Positions 43,968-54,699 of a stretch of 64,000 nucleotides of DNA are shown one piece after another; the stretch's first letter is position 1; each line of letters begins with the position of its first letter. Made by a program: the position numbers and the translations under genes. The notes beneath the pieces were generated by a model. The model saw only the letters and a program-made list of their open reading frames with translations, ran no database searches and was not told the origin of the DNA. This DNA is from Neobacillus sp. SuZ13 (GTDB lineage Bacteria; Bacillota; Bacilli; Bacillales; Cytobacillaceae). The stretch is taken from contig NZ_CP126107.1 of the NCBI RefSeq assembly GCF_030123365.1, positions 1,597,501-1,661,500 on the forward strand, read 5' to 3'.

Positions 43968-44805
43968 TTTTTGAACTAAAGAATAAATTTGATGTAGTGG
44001 AAATAGTTCAAGTCGCAGACATTCCATGTAGTACGTACTATTACTGGGAAAAACGATTAAATAATGAAGATAAATATGCAAAGGTAAAAGAAGCGATTGC
44101 AGCTATTTATCATGAGCATAAAGGACGTTATGGTTACCGTCGTATCACCAAAGAATTGGAGAAAAAGAATATTTACCATGATCCAAAGACCATTAATCGA
44201 TTAATGAATGAGATGGGCTTAAAATGTGAGGTGCGTATGAAAAAGTACCGTTCATACCGTGGATCAGTTGAAAAGTTGCACCCAATATACTAAATCGCGA
44301 TTTTAGGGCAGGTAAAATGAATGAGAAATGGGTAACTGATGTTACAGAATTTCATTTATTTGGGGAAAAACGATATTTATCGCCTGTTTTAGATTTATGT
44401 AATGGAGAAATAATTGCTTACAAAGTTATGAACCGTCCTGTTTATTCTCTTGTTGGAGATATGCTTGAAGAAGCAATAAAAAAAATAAAACCTGATGATG
44501 AAGCTATCCTCCATTCAGATCAAGGCTGGCATTATCAGATGAGTAAATATCAAAATAAATTAAAAGAACATGGTATACGACAGAGTATGTCCCGGAAGGG
44601 TAATTGTTTAGACAATGCAGTCATAGAAAATTTCTTTGGCTTATTAAAGTCTGAACTACTCTACTTACAAGAATTTGAGAGTATGGAACATTTCGAACGA
44701 GAATTAGAAGAATATATTTATTATTACAATCACAAACGAATGAAGGCAAAATTAAAAGACCTAAGTCCAGTCGAATACCGGACTCAGGTTTTGAAAGCAA
44801 CCTAA
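43908..44805 (+). pseudogene. IS150-type transposase OrfB, frameshifted
   Basis: OrfB lies in the -1 frame relative to orfA and is open from the slippery site without a start codon of its own. It has the HTH_21 part (HKGRYGYRRITKELEKKN) and a complete DDE core: [17 protein letters not shown] and [14 protein letters not shown]. The frame breaks near 44270: GTTGAAAAGTTGCACCC gives VEKLHPIY and a stop at 44293. Adding one G (GTTGGAAAAGTTGCACCC) restores [13 protein letters not shown], the normal family sequence. One base has therefore been lost, and the catalytic half is cut off. Confidence 0.9.
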
Positions 44806-44953
44806 AATTTTTGTCTAACTTTATTGGGTCAGTTCATAAATCAACGGCAGCTTTTTTTATTTGATTGTAACCTTGCAGCCTTTTAATCGTCGGTATTTAT
44901 AAGTATGCATTTATACAGGCCATGACAATAAGGACTAAAAGGGGTGTCTGAAG

Positions 44954-45856
44954 ATGAAAAATAGAAGGTTACCAATCCTATTTATTATTTTATTAGTTTG
45001 GATTACTGGTTGCAGTGCTAGCGGTGAAAATAAAAGTGAAAAAATGTCTCAAAGTAATGACGTGGCTATGGATAACACTCAATCTGGAACTGGCGAGCAA
45101 GCAAACTTTTATTCAAGTGAAATGGGAAAAGCGGATAAAACAGTTGAGCCTGATAAAGTAAAAGTACAAAACCAAATGGTCATTTATCAAGCGGACCTCG
45201 AACTGCGTGTAAAAAAATTTGATAAAACAGTCCAGACTCTTGAAGAAAAAGTAATCAAATATGGCGGCTATATTACTGAGTCTAATGTGTCTAAAGAGGG
45301 GAAGGAGCAGGTCAGTGGCAGCATTAGGATAAGAATACCACAAAAAAACTTTCAAACCTTTTTACATGATGCAGAGAGCCAAGCTGCTGAGGTGCTGCAA
45401 AGGAACATTACAGGCCAGGATGTTACGGAGGAATATGTTGATCTTAAGTCAAGATTAAAATCAAAAAGAGTAGTGGAAGAACGGTTAACAACTTTCATGA
45501 AAAGTGCAGTAAAAACAGAAGATTTATTGAAAATTTCAGCTGATCTAGCAGTTGTTCAAGAGGAAATCGAGGCTATTGAAGGAAAGATGAAATTCTTAGA
45601 AAATCAAACATCCTTTTCGACTGTTAACATCACTCTATATGAAAAAAGCGTAGTAATTCCAACCATTGATAAAGACAAATTAAATACTTGGGAAAAAACA
45701 AAAAAACAATTTATGAAAAGTATCAATATGTTATTAGTTGGCTTATCAGGTTTAGTTGTTTTCATCATTGGTAATATTCCTGTCATAGCTATTTTATTAT
45801 TACTAGGATTTCTTTTCGTTTTCTTTTATAGAAAGAAGAAAAACAGACCTGAGTAA
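44954..45856 (+). CDS. DUF4349 lipoprotein
   Basis: This 300-residue predicted lipoprotein has lipobox WITGC, a Ser/Asn-rich linker, a DUF4349 domain (MVIYQADLELRVKKFDKTVQTLEEKV, GSIRIRIPQKNFQTFL, VTEEYVDLKSRLKSK) with a coiled-coil segment, and a C-terminal membrane helix followed by a basic RKKKNRPE tail. It is thus anchored at both ends with the domain outside. Function unknown. It lies just past the IS element, where B. subtilis has rok and other genes. Confidence 0.85.
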   Translation: MKNRRLPILFIILLVWITGCSASGENKSEKMSQSNDVAMDNTQSGTGEQANFYSSEMGKADKTVEPDKVKVQNQMVIYQADLELRVKKFDKTVQTLEEKVIKYGGYITESNVSKEGKEQVSGSIRIRIPQKNFQTFLHDAESQAAEVLQRNITGQDVTEEYVDLKSRLKSKRVVEERLTTFMKSAVKTEDLLKISADLAVVQEEIEAIEGKMKFLENQTSFSTVNITLYEKSVVIPTIDKDKLNTWEKTKKQFMKSINMLLVGLSGLVVFIIGNIPVIAILLLLGFLFVFFYRKKKNRPE

Positions 45857-45941
45857 ATAGTGGTACCATACTATATATCCTTAATGAATAATGATAAAAT
45901 GAATCCATAGTAGATAATGTTTGAAGCAGAGGGGCAATTCT

Positions 45942-46601
45942 ATGAAAATGAGCTTTGCGGTTATTGGGCTAGGCCGATTCGGTGGAAGTATTTGTCGCAC
46001 GCTTACCGATGAGGGGATGGAAGTACTGGCAATTGATATAAATGAGGAACGTGTCAATGAATATGCAATGATTGCTTCCCATGCGGTTGTAGGTGATACA
46101 ACAGATGAAGCTGTTTTAAAAAGCTTAGGGATCCGGAACTTTGATCATGTAATCGTAGCTATTGGCGATGATATTCAATCAAGCATACTAACAACCCTTA
46201 TTCTCAAAGAATTGGGTGTCGGACGTATTACAGCAAAGGCTCAAAATGATTACCATGAAAAAGTTCTTCGTAAAATTGGAGCAGACAGTGTTGTCCACCC
46301 AGAAAGAGATATGGGAAGACGTATAGCTAACAATATGGCCTCTAGTAACGTTGTTGACTATCTTGAACTTTCAGATGAACACAGTATTGTTGAAATTGTT
46401 GTGAATGGAAGACTTAGTGGTCATACGATTATGGATTTGGACATTCGAAAGAAATATGGTTTGAATATTGTTGCTATCAAAAGAGGAGAAGAGATTATTG
46501 TTTCTCCGCAAGCGAAAGAAACCTTCCACGCTAATGATGTGTTAATTGTAATCGGTACAGACCAAGACATCGATCGATTTGAAAAAAAGGTATTAGAATA
46601 A
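45942..46601 (+). CDS. ktrC: Potassium uptake regulatory protein KtrC
   Basis: KtrC is the cytosolic RCK gating ring of a Ktr K+ channel. The 219-residue protein has an RCK_N domain with the nucleotide motif VIGLGRFGGSICRTL and an RCK_C domain (IVEIVVNGRLSGHTIMDLDIR), which in this family binds c-di-AMP and shuts uptake. The membrane partner KtrD is not here. I choose the ATG at 45942 behind AGAGGGG. Two repeat units follow the stop codon directly. Confidence 0.92.
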   Translation: MKMSFAVIGLGRFGGSICRTLTDEGMEVLAIDINEERVNEYAMIASHAVVGDTTDEAVLKSLGIRNFDHVIVAIGDDIQSSILTTLILKELGVGRITAKAQNDYHEKVLRKIGADSVVHPERDMGRRIANNMASSNVVDYLELSDEHSIVEIVVNGRLSGHTIMDLDIRKKYGLNIVAIKRGEEIIVSPQAKETFHANDVLIVIGTDQDIDRFEKKVLE

Positions 46602-46855
46602 AGAAAAGCGGAAGCGCCGTGCTCAGGGGCGACAGGCATAAGACGAGCAGGCGTGAAGGTTGCTCTTTAACCTTCATGACTGATTGGCTTATGACCCCGA
46701 GCCCCTAGGCGCTGGAGCTAGACAATAAAGAAAAGCGGAAGCGCCGTGCTTAGGGGCGACAGGCATAAGACGAGCAGGCGTGAAGGTTGCTCTTTAACCT
46801 TCTTCATGACTGATTGGCTTATGACCCCGAGCCCCTAGGCGCTGGAGCTAGACAA
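46599..46855. repeat. Two tandem copies of a 127/130-bp repeat
   Basis: Unit 1 is 46599-46725 (127 bp) and unit 2 is 46726-46855 (130 bp). They differ by one C/T change (GCTCAGG versus GCTTAGG) and a 3-base TTC insertion. Each begins TAAAGAAAAGCGGAAGCGCC and ends GGCGCTGGAGCTAGACAA, with partly complementary ends (GAAGCGCC and GGCGCTG; CAGGCATAAG and CTTATGACC). The first unit starts within the ktrC stop codon. The region separates convergent ktrC and rnjA. Confidence 0.92.
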
Positions 46856-46859
46856 TAAA

Positions 46860-46900
46860 GAAAAGCGGAAGCACCCTGAAAGGTGCTTCCGCTTCTTTTA
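46860..46900. terminator. Bidirectional terminator of rnjA and ktrC
   Basis: AAAGCGGAAGCACC/GGTGCTTCCGCTT stem around CTGAAA with T-rich flanks. Its left part continues the repeat's TAAAGAAAAGCGGAAGC start, as if a third unit had been cut to a hairpin. Confidence 0.85.
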
Positions 46901-46904
46901 TTAT

Positions 46905-48572
46905 TTACACTTCCATAATGATTGGTAAGATCATTGGTCTGCGTTTTGTTTTTTCGTATAGGAAAGGAGCTAATGTATCTGTAATTTCGTTTTTAATTTC
47001 CGACCATTGGCTTGTCTTTCTTTCCATTACCCTATTCAAGTGTTTGGTGATTAGGTTCTGTGCATCATTAATTAAATCACCTGATTCCCGCATATAAACA
47101 AATCCTCGCGAAATTAAGTCTGGTCCGGATGCGATTTTGAATTCTTTCATATTAATGCTTACCACCACAACTACTAAACCTTCTTCTGAGAGGATTCTAC
47201 GGTCACGTAAGACGATGTTTCCGATGTCGCCTACTCCGCTACCATCAATATAAACGGAACCAGATGGGATCTTTCCTGCAACCTGTGCTGTATCCTCGGA
47301 AAGTGCTAATACCTCACCATTATCCATAATAAAACAATTTTCTTCTTGTACCCCACAATCCACTGCAATCTTAGCATGCATTCTTTGCATACGATATTCA
47401 CCATGGATTGGCATAAAGAACTTCGGTCTGATTAAGCGAAGCATAAGCTTTTGTTCTTCCTGTCCACCATGACCAGAGGTATGAATATTGCTAAGTTTTC
47501 CGTGAATAACTTCAGCCCCAGCTCTGTAGAGCATATTAATGGTTCTGCTCACGCTGATTGTGTTTCCAGGAATAGGTGATGATGAAAATACAACGGTATC
47601 TCCGGGAATGATTTGGATTTGTCTGTGTGTACCATTGGCAATTCTTGATAGGGCAGCCATCGCTTCGCCCTGACTTCCAGTACAAAGAATGGTAACTTTA
47701 TCAGCAGGCAGTCGATTGATTTGATTTGCTTCAATAAAGGTTTCTTTAGGTGCATTAATATAACCTAACTCTAGTCCAATATTAATGGCAGCTTCCATAC
47801 TGCGTCCAAAAACAGCTACTTTCCGTCCGTACACTACGGCTGCCTCTACCACTTGCTGCAATCGGTGAATATTTGATGCAAATGTTGCAAATATGATTCG
47901 GCCATCCACTTTACGGAAAATATCGTTAATGCTGTCTCCAACCCGGCGTTCTGACATCGTAAATTCAGGTATTTCACTATTCGTACTGTCTGAAAGTAAA
48001 CAAAGTACGCCTTCCTTACCGATTTCGGCCATTTTCGTCAAATTGGCTGGTTCACCGACAGGGGTAAAATCAAATTTAAAATCACCAGTATGGACAATTT
48101 GTCCTGGCGGTGTTTTAACAACAATTCCATAAGAATCAGGAATACTATGTGTGGTTCGGAAAAAAGTAACGGATGTTTTGCGGAATTTTATGACATCGTC
48201 TTCTTTTATATCAATCAGCTTAGCATTTCTCAATAAGCCGTGTTCTTCAAGTTTATTTTTTATTAACCCAAGAGCCAATTTTCCTCCATAAATTGGAACA
48301 TTAACTTCACGTAATAAATAGGGAATACCACCGATGTGGTCTTCATGCCCATGAGTAACAAATAAACCTTTTATTTTTTCTTGATTTTTAACCAAATAGG
48401 TGTAATCCGGAATAACATAATCAATGCCTAATAGCTCGTCCTCTGGAAATTTAATGCCGGCATCAATCAATATTATTTCATCCTGGAACTGAACTGCATA
48501 TGTGTTTTTGCCTATTTCGCCTAAACCACCCAGGGCAAAAACTGCAGTTTGATCATTCTTAACAAATTTCAT
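46905..48572 (-). CDS. rnjA: Ribonuclease J1
   Basis: RNase J1 is the 5'-3' exonuclease and endonuclease central to Bacillus mRNA decay and rRNA maturation. The 555-residue protein has the metallo-beta-lactamase motif [10 protein letters not shown] (His74, His76, Asp78, His79), the HTGDFKFD segment, a beta-CASP domain ([23 protein letters not shown]) and the C-terminal domain. Its start overlaps the rpoY stop (ATGA), the conserved pairing in Firmicutes. Confidence 0.97.
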   Translation of the reverse strand: MKFVKNDQTAVFALGGLGEIGKNTYAVQFQDEIILIDAGIKFPEDELLGIDYVIPDYTYLVKNQEKIKGLFVTHGHEDHIGGIPYLLREVNVPIYGGKLALGLIKNKLEEHGLLRNAKLIDIKEDDVIKFRKTSVTFFRTTHSIPDSYGIVVKTPPGQIVHTGDFKFDFTPVGEPANLTKMAEIGKEGVLCLLSDSTNSEIPEFTMSERRVGDSINDIFRKVDGRIIFATFASNIHRLQQVVEAAVVYGRKVAVFGRSMEAAINIGLELGYINAPKETFIEANQINRLPADKVTILCTGSQGEAMAALSRIANGTHRQIQIIPGDTVVFSSSPIPGNTISVSRTINMLYRAGAEVIHGKLSNIHTSGHGGQEEQKLMLRLIRPKFFMPIHGEYRMQRMHAKIAVDCGVQEENCFIMDNGEVLALSEDTAQVAGKIPSGSVYIDGSGVGDIGNIVLRDRRILSEEGLVVVVVSINMKEFKIASGPDLISRGFVYMRESGDLINDAQNLITKHLNRVMERKTSQWSEIKNEITDTLAPFLYEKTKRRPMILPIIMEV

Positions 48573-48787
48573 AAATTATCTTTCTCCAATACTTTATAGT
48601 CTTCATTTTGTTGTTCATAACTAAGATGTGCTCCCTTAACTTCTTGAACAGATTCAACATTATAGCCACGGTCAGCAATTTTTGAACGGACTTCTCTGAC
48701 TGATTCACCTTCAATAAAAAGGGTTTTTGTATTTTCTCTAACAGGTACTTCTGTGATGCTTTCTTGATAATATACTTTAAATATCAT
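48569..48787 (-). CDS. rpoY: RNA polymerase epsilon subunit
   Basis: This 72-residue protein is the small accessory epsilon subunit of Firmicute RNA polymerase. It begins [19 protein letters not shown] and has the family stretch [19 protein letters not shown] use the ATG at 48787 behind AGGAG and reject a longer frame from 48853. It is cotranscribed with rnjA. Confidence 0.93.
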   Translation of the reverse strand: MIFKVYYQESITEVPVRENTKTLFIEGESVREVRSKIADRGYNVESVQEVKGAHLSYEQQNEDYKVLEKDNL

Positions 48788-48939
48788 TACAATATCGCTC
48801 CTAACTTGGGTCATAGCTTTTTCTATTATATAAAACATTTTCATCTTTTTCATTTATTTTCTTTGGAAAACATTAGTCTTGTATGAAAAGTATGTAAAAA
48901 AGAATCGTTGTTTTTACAATTTACAATAACGAAGGAGCC

Positions 48940-48964
48940 CTTCGCAAGTTTGAAGGGCCCTAAA
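48940..48964 (-). terminator. Hairpin downstream of the 23-residue frame
   Basis: On the minus strand AGGGCCCTTC and GAAGGGCTCC form a strong stem around AAACTTGC, followed by TTCGTTATT. The T-tract is weak. Confidence 0.45.
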
Positions 48965-48983
48965 TAAATTTAGGCAATGGGAT

Positions 48984-49055
48984 TTATGCAATGGATTTTT
49001 TTCGTAGTAAATCATTCCACTGTTTTAAGAGCTTCTTTCTCAGCTTCTTTAACAT
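48984..49055 (-). CDS. Possible 23-residue cationic amphipathic peptide
   Basis: The minus-strand frame reads MLKKLRKKLLKQWNDLLRKK then SIA. The Leu/Lys-Arg alternation gives an amphipathic helix with nine basic residues. AAGGAG lies 11 bases before the ATG and a G/C-rich hairpin lies 20 bases past the stop. No family was recognised; such a short frame may be chance. Confidence 0.35.
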   Translation of the reverse strand: MLKKLRKKLLKQWNDLLRKKSIA

Positions 49056-49227
49056 AGTGGATCATCTCCTTATCTCTTATTTTATACGAACCTTGTCCAA
49101 TGTAAAGTAAGCGATGGCAGATTATTGAAGTTTTTTTAAAATAAGAGTATTTTTACTTTATTATATGAAGAAAAATGCTAATTCAATCATGGTTAAACAT
49201 GGAATTACAGTGACATTATAAAAATAT

Positions 49228-49262
49228 AGCAAAAGAACCGACCAATAGGCCGGTTCTTTTAT
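49228..49262 (-). terminator. Terminator of def
   Basis: AAAAGAACCGGCC/GGTCGGTTCTTTT stem with a 4-base loop (one G-U). Confidence 0.88.
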
Positions 49263-49288
49263 TTTTTACGACTTCAATTTGGGGTGAT

Positions 49289-49843
49289 TTACCGCTCAAT
49301 TGCAATGGCACCTTCGATCGGTCTTAATGGATCTTCATGATTAATATAATCATAAAACATAATCCCATTTAAATGATCAATTTCGTGTTGAAAACAAATA
49401 GCAGGAAGTCCTTTTAAACGAAGTTTCACTTCTTCACCGTTTAGAGTAGTTCCCTTTACCGTTATTCTTGCATGTCTTGGGACATAGCCGGGAATCGCTC
49501 TATCAACAGACAGGCAGCCTTCACCTGAATTTAAATAGGATTTTTCGATAGAATGGCTAATAATTTTTGGGTTAAATAACGCATAACTATAAAGAGTTCC
49601 TGTCTCATCCATAAGATGGACAGCAATCATTCGTTTTAACACATTGATTTGTGGGGCCGCTAAACCGATTCCTGGTCGCAAACCGTATTGTGCAGATATT
49701 TCAGGATTTTGGCTATTAATGACATATTCTAATAAACTGCTTAGTATTTGTTTATCCTCTTCAGAGGGCGGCATAGATACTTCTGCAGCCACTTTTCTAA
49801 GGGAAGGATGGCCATCTCGTATGATATCTCCCATCGTTAACAT
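49289..49843 (-). CDS. def: Peptide deformylase
   Basis: Deformylase removes the formyl group from the N-terminal Met of new proteins. The 184-residue enzyme has all three motifs: GIGLAAPQ, EGCLSV and HEIDHLNG, with Cys and two His as metal ligands, and the longer insertions of type 2 deformylases. I choose the ATG at 49843; a GTG at 49855 overlaps the AGGAG RBS. It corresponds to B. subtilis ykrB/defB. Confidence 0.95.
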   Translation of the reverse strand: MLTMGDIIRDGHPSLRKVAAEVSMPPSEEDKQILSSLLEYVINSQNPEISAQYGLRPGIGLAAPQINVLKRMIAVHLMDETGTLYSYALFNPKIISHSIEKSYLNSGEGCLSVDRAIPGYVPRHARITVKGTTLNGEEVKLRLKGLPAICFQHEIDHLNGIMFYDYINHEDPLRPIEGAIAIER

Positions 49844-50022
49844 GAAAACACTCACTCCTGTACTCTAACTAAATTATTAATAATAATTAGTCTATCAGAC
49901 AATTAATAAAAAGTTAACAATTGATTAAAGCCCTCCTTAAAGCATCCTTTTATAAACTCCTTATTGTCAAACAAACCAAGTGTCGATATAGTAGAATATG
50001 GAATAATCAGGAGGTTTAAAAC

Positions 50023-50685
50023 ATGTCGTCATTAAAAAAGTATGGTTTTATTTTTATTATATTGGTTTTGGCAGTTATTTTTGCAGGATGTACAAAAGAA
50101 AAGGCACCTGAAGAAAAAATGTATACCGTCTTAGAAAAAGTCGTAAAGGCGGAAAAAGTATTCGAGGAACAACAGAATCCCCTTGTCGCACTCGAAAAAA
50201 AGGAAAAAGGGATTTATGACCAAATTATTGAACTTGGCATGAAAGAATATGATCAAATCGTTAAGCTTTCCGATGAAGCGCTTGTATTAGTAGATCAAAG
50301 AAAAGAGCTAATGGATAAGGAAACAAACAGTATCAAGCTCTCGGAAAAAGAATTTTCAAAAGCTGCAAATATAAAGGATAAATTGGAAGACCCAAGCTTA
50401 AGGAAAGCAGCTAATGATATGTATGAGACAATGATGAATAGATATGAAGCGCATGATGAGTTATTCACAGTATATAATGAGGCGCTTAAAAATGATAAAA
50501 CATTATATGAAATGTTTAAAAACAAAAACCTTCCACTAGAGGATCTTGAATCCCAAGTAAATAAGCTCAATGAAACATATAAAAGAATCTTTAATGCGAA
50601 TGAAAAATTTAATATGCTAACAGAACAATACAATGATAAAAAGTTGTTATTTTATAAGCAGGCAGGACTTAATTCAAGTAACTAA
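50023..50685 (+). CDS. ykyA: YkyA-family cell-wall-binding lipoprotein
   Basis: This 220-residue lipoprotein has a signal peptide with lipobox VIFAGC and a long helical, coiled-coil mature domain rich in Glu and Lys (EKVVKAEKVFEEQQNPLVALEKKEKGIYD). Function is unknown; it is sometimes annotated as a cell-wall-binding lipoprotein. It lies between def and pdhA as in B. subtilis. The RBS is CAGGAGG. Confidence 0.88.
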   Translation: MSSLKKYGFIFIILVLAVIFAGCTKEKAPEEKMYTVLEKVVKAEKVFEEQQNPLVALEKKEKGIYDQIIELGMKEYDQIVKLSDEALVLVDQRKELMDKETNSIKLSEKEFSKAANIKDKLEDPSLRKAANDMYETMMNRYEAHDELFTVYNEALKNDKTLYEMFKNKNLPLEDLESQVNKLNETYKRIFNANEKFNMLTEQYNDKKLLFYKQAGLNSSN

Positions 50686-50702
50686 ATATTATTTAATAAA
50701 AG

Positions 50703-50731
50703 TAATCGGCAAATTATGCCGGTTTTTTTTA
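50703..50731 (+). terminator. Terminator of ykyA
   Basis: AATCGGCA/TGCCGGTT stem followed by T8. Confidence 0.85.
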
Positions 50732-51184
50732 TATTATAACAACACCAGGAAAAGAAAATATATATATAACAGATAATGAAATTGAATGATACAGTAAGAA
50801 TAATATACAAATATTTAGCAACATGATTGTGTTGAAAAATATTAATACATAGTATTTGACGTGTAAAAACTAATGAGGTAAACTTGTAAAAGAGTTCATT
50901 AATTGTATCAATGGTGTTACATAAAATAGTGGTACAGAATAAAATGATGGTGAGGTAAAAGAAAATTTGTTTTATCTTATCTTTTCTGTAAAAACTATTT
51001 AGTAGTATGTTTAAGAACTAAGCTAACCAAAATTCTATGTAATATCACGGGTTTACTCAATACAAAGTACAAAATAGATAGGACTGACTATCTGCTTTTT
51101 AATCTTTAGGTTTTGGGTAATCTAATTTAGTGGATAATATTTTCAAAAATTTAGCTCCTGAATTGAAAGGAAGAGGTGACCTAA
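50732..51184 (+). other. Long leader region upstream of pdhA
   Basis: No open frame or riboswitch was recognised in these 450 AT-rich bases. TTGACG at 50856-50861, 17 bases and TAAACT at 50879-50884 form a sigma-A promoter candidate that would leave an untranslated leader of about 290 bases. Confidence 0.5.
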
Positions 51185-52300
<1,116 letters not shown>

Positions 52301-52303
52301 GCC

Positions 52304-53281
52304 ATGGCTCAAATGACAATGATTCAAGCAATAACAGATGCTTTACGTTCGGAATTACGCAACGATCCAAATGTGTTAGTATTCGGTGAGGACGTTGGTG
52401 TAAACGGGGGTGTATTCCGTGCAACCGAAGGGTTGCAACAGGAATTTGGCGAGGATCGTGTATTTGACACTCCACTTGCTGAATCTGGAATCGGCGGCTT
52501 AGCAGTAGGTCTAAGTTTGCAAGGATTCCGCCCGGTTCCGGAAATTCAATTTTTTGGTTTCGTATTTGAGGTCATGGATTCCATTGCTGGTCAGTTAGCC
52601 CGCCAACGTTATCGTTCAGGTGGAAAGTTTAGTGCGCCTGTAACGTTTCGCTCGCCATTTGGTGGAGGGGTACATACTCCTGATATGCACGCTGACAGTT
52701 TAGAAGGACTTATGGCTCAGACACCAGGAGTTAAGGTTGTTATTCCTTCCACTCCGTATGATGCTAAGGGGCTGCTCATTTCATCTATCCGTGACAATGA
52801 TACAGTTGTTTTCCTTGAGCATATGAAGTTATACCGTTCTTTCCGTCAAGAAGTTCCTGAAGAGTCATATACAATTCCACTAGGAAAAGCTGAAGTTAAA
52901 CGTGAAGGTACAGACGTTTCAATTATTACTTATGGTGCAATGGTACATGAGTCATTGAAAGCTGCAGAAGAGTTAGAAAAAGAAGGTTTTTCTGCGGAAG
53001 TAATTGATTTACGGACTGTAAGCCCGATTGATATTGAGACAATTATTGCATCCGTTAATAAAACAGGCCGTGCGATTGTTGTTCAAGAAGCACAAAAACA
53101 AGCTGGTATTGCAGCAAATGTTGTTGCTGAAATAAATGATCGTGCAATTTTAAGTTTGGAAGCACCAGTCCTACGTGTGGCTGCTCCAGATACCGTTTTT
53201 CCATTCCCACAAGCAGAAGCTGTTTGGCTTCCGAATTATAAAGATGTAATTGCAACAGCTAAAAAGGTTTTAACCTTTTAA
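52304..53281 (+). CDS. pdhB: Pyruvate dehydrogenase E1 beta subunit
   Basis: E1 beta completes the heterotetramer with PdhA. The 325-residue transketolase-like protein has [33 protein letters not shown] with the Glu that activates TPP, and [15 protein letters not shown] in the C-terminal domain. It starts three bases after the pdhA stop, with AAGGAG inside pdhA. Confidence 0.97.
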   Translation: MAQMTMIQAITDALRSELRNDPNVLVFGEDVGVNGGVFRATEGLQQEFGEDRVFDTPLAESGIGGLAVGLSLQGFRPVPEIQFFGFVFEVMDSIAGQLARQRYRSGGKFSAPVTFRSPFGGGVHTPDMHADSLEGLMAQTPGVKVVIPSTPYDAKGLLISSIRDNDTVVFLEHMKLYRSFRQEVPEESYTIPLGKAEVKREGTDVSIITYGAMVHESLKAAEELEKEGFSAEVIDLRTVSPIDIETIIASVNKTGRAIVVQEAQKQAGIAANVVAEINDRAILSLEAPVLRVAAPDTVFPFPQAEAVWLPNYKDVIATAKKVLTF

Positions 53282-53357
53282 TTAACCTATTTAATCGTAG
53301 TTTATTTCTATAGTTATGTTGCTCAAAAAAACATGTAATTTAGGAGGATGAATCCTA

Positions 53358-54695
53358 GTGTCATTTCAATTTAAAATGCCTGACATCGGTGAAGGTATAC
53401 ATGAAGGCGAAATTGTTAAATGGTTCGTAAAACCAGGTGACAAAGTTCAAGAAGATGATGTACTTTGTGAGATTCAAAATGATAAGGCTGTAGTAGAAAT
53501 CCCTTCCCCTGTTGAAGGAACAGTAGTTGATGTATTAGTTGGCGAAGGAACTGTCGCAACAGTTGGACAAGTTTTGGTAACCTTTGATGCTCCTGGTTAC
53601 GAAAACCTACAATTCAAAGGCGATGAACATGCTGATGAACCGAAACAAGAAGAGAAGCCAGCAGCAGCAGCTCCTGCGCCAGAGGTTAAACAAGATACAG
53701 CACCACAACCAGCAGCAGTTGCAGTAGCAGTAGCACCACAAGTTGATGTTGATCCAAATCGTCGCATTGTTGCTATGCCATCTGTTCGTAAGTATGCTCG
53801 TGAGAAAGGAATTAATATCCAATTAGTTCCTGGAACAGGAAATCTTGGACGCATTCTTAAGAGTGATATCGATTCATTTGTAAGCGGTGGAGCAGCACCT
53901 GCACCACAAGCTGCGACTGATACTGCAGCAACAACGGAAAATGCTAAAGTGGAGGCACCACAAGCGGCTGCGGCAGCTATTCCTCAAGGAGAATATCCTG
54001 AAACTCGCGAGAAAATGAGTGGTATTCGGAAGGCAATTGCTAAGGCAATGGTTAACTCTAAGCACACTGCACCACACGTAACACTTATGGATGAAGTGGA
54101 TGTAACTAAACTTGTTTCACACCGTAAGAAGTTTAAAGAGGTAGCTGCAGCCAAAGGCATTAAGCTTACATTCTTACCATACATCGTTAAAGCATTAACA
54201 AGTGCATTACGTGAATTCCCTGCATTAAACACATCACTAGATGATGCAACAAGTGAAATTATTCATAAGCACTATTATAATATTGGAATTGCAGCTGACA
54301 CAGAAAAAGGCTTACTTGTACCAGTTGTAAAAGATGCAGACCGTAAGTCCGTTTTCTCAATTTCTAACGAAATCAATGAATTAGCTGGAAAAGCACGTGA
54401 CGGAAAGCTTGCCCCTAATGAAATGAAAGGTGCTTCATGTACTATTTCCAATATTGGTTCAGCTGGCGGTCAATGGTTTACTCCAGTAATTAATCACCCT
54501 GAAGTTGCTATCTTGGGTGTTGGCCGAATTGCAGAAAAACCAATCGTTAAAAATGGTGAAATTGTTGCGGCACCAGTATTAGCTTTATCTTTAAGTTTTG
54601 ACCACCGTATGATCGATGGAGCAACAGCACAAAATGCATTAAATCATATTAAACGTTTGTTGAACGATCCAGAACTATTGTTAATGGAGGCGTAA
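53358..54695 (+). CDS. pdhC: Pyruvate dehydrogenase E2, dihydrolipoamide acetyltransferase
   Basis: The 445-residue E2 core has one lipoyl domain (lipoyl-Lys43 in [11 protein letters not shown]), an Ala/Pro-rich linker, a peripheral subunit-binding domain ([31 protein letters not shown]), a second Ala-rich linker and the catalytic domain ending in the [14 protein letters not shown] motif (HxxxDG). It lies 76 bases after pdhB behind GGAGGATG. One lipoyl domain is typical for Bacillus. Confidence 0.97.
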   Translation: MSFQFKMPDIGEGIHEGEIVKWFVKPGDKVQEDDVLCEIQNDKAVVEIPSPVEGTVVDVLVGEGTVATVGQVLVTFDAPGYENLQFKGDEHADEPKQEEKPAAAAPAPEVKQDTAPQPAAVAVAVAPQVDVDPNRRIVAMPSVRKYAREKGINIQLVPGTGNLGRILKSDIDSFVSGGAAPAPQAATDTAATTENAKVEAPQAAAAAIPQGEYPETREKMSGIRKAIAKAMVNSKHTAPHVTLMDEVDVTKLVSHRKKFKEVAAAKGIKLTFLPYIVKALTSALREFPALNTSLDDATSEIIHKHYYNIGIAADTEKGLLVPVVKDADRKSVFSISNEINELAGKARDGKLAPNEMKGASCTISNIGSAGGQWFTPVINHPEVAILGVGRIAEKPIVKNGEIVAAPVLALSLSFDHRMIDGATAQNALNHIKRLLNDPELLLMEA

Positions 54696-54699
54696 TATA

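Larger units (their letters stand above)
43394..44836 (+). mobile_element. IS3-family insertion sequence (IS150 group), 1443 bp
   Basis: The terminal inverted repeats are TGAACTGCCCCGTAAATGTT at 43394 and, on the other strand, TGAACTGACCCAATAAAGTT from 44836; both continue AGACA. A 3-bp direct repeat TAA flanks the element at 43391-43393 and 44837-44839. It carries orfA and orfB in the -1 frame arrangement of the family. OrfB is broken by a frameshift, so the copy is not expected to make active transposase. Confidence 0.93.
43375..44855 (+). terminator. ykuV terminator interrupted by the IS element
   Basis: The left arm AAAAGCTGCC (43375-43384) and the right arm GGCAGCTTTT (44846-44855, followed by TTT) are perfectly complementary. 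Without the IS and one copy of the TAA duplication they would enclose a 15-base loop. The IS lies inside that loop. Confidence 0.85.
48788..49288. other. Intergenic region between rpoY and def
   Basis: This 500-base gap holds a -10-like TATAAT for rpoY (48825-48830, minus strand), a 10-bp hairpin at 48940-48964, a possible 23-codon gene (48984-49055, minus) and the def terminator. In B. subtilis ykrA lies here; no remnant of it was seen. Confidence 0.55.

Noticed and set aside
43391..44839. Longer target duplication of the IS (4 bp)
   Set aside because: The fourth base differs on the two sides (ATAA left, TAAA right); only TAA is shared.
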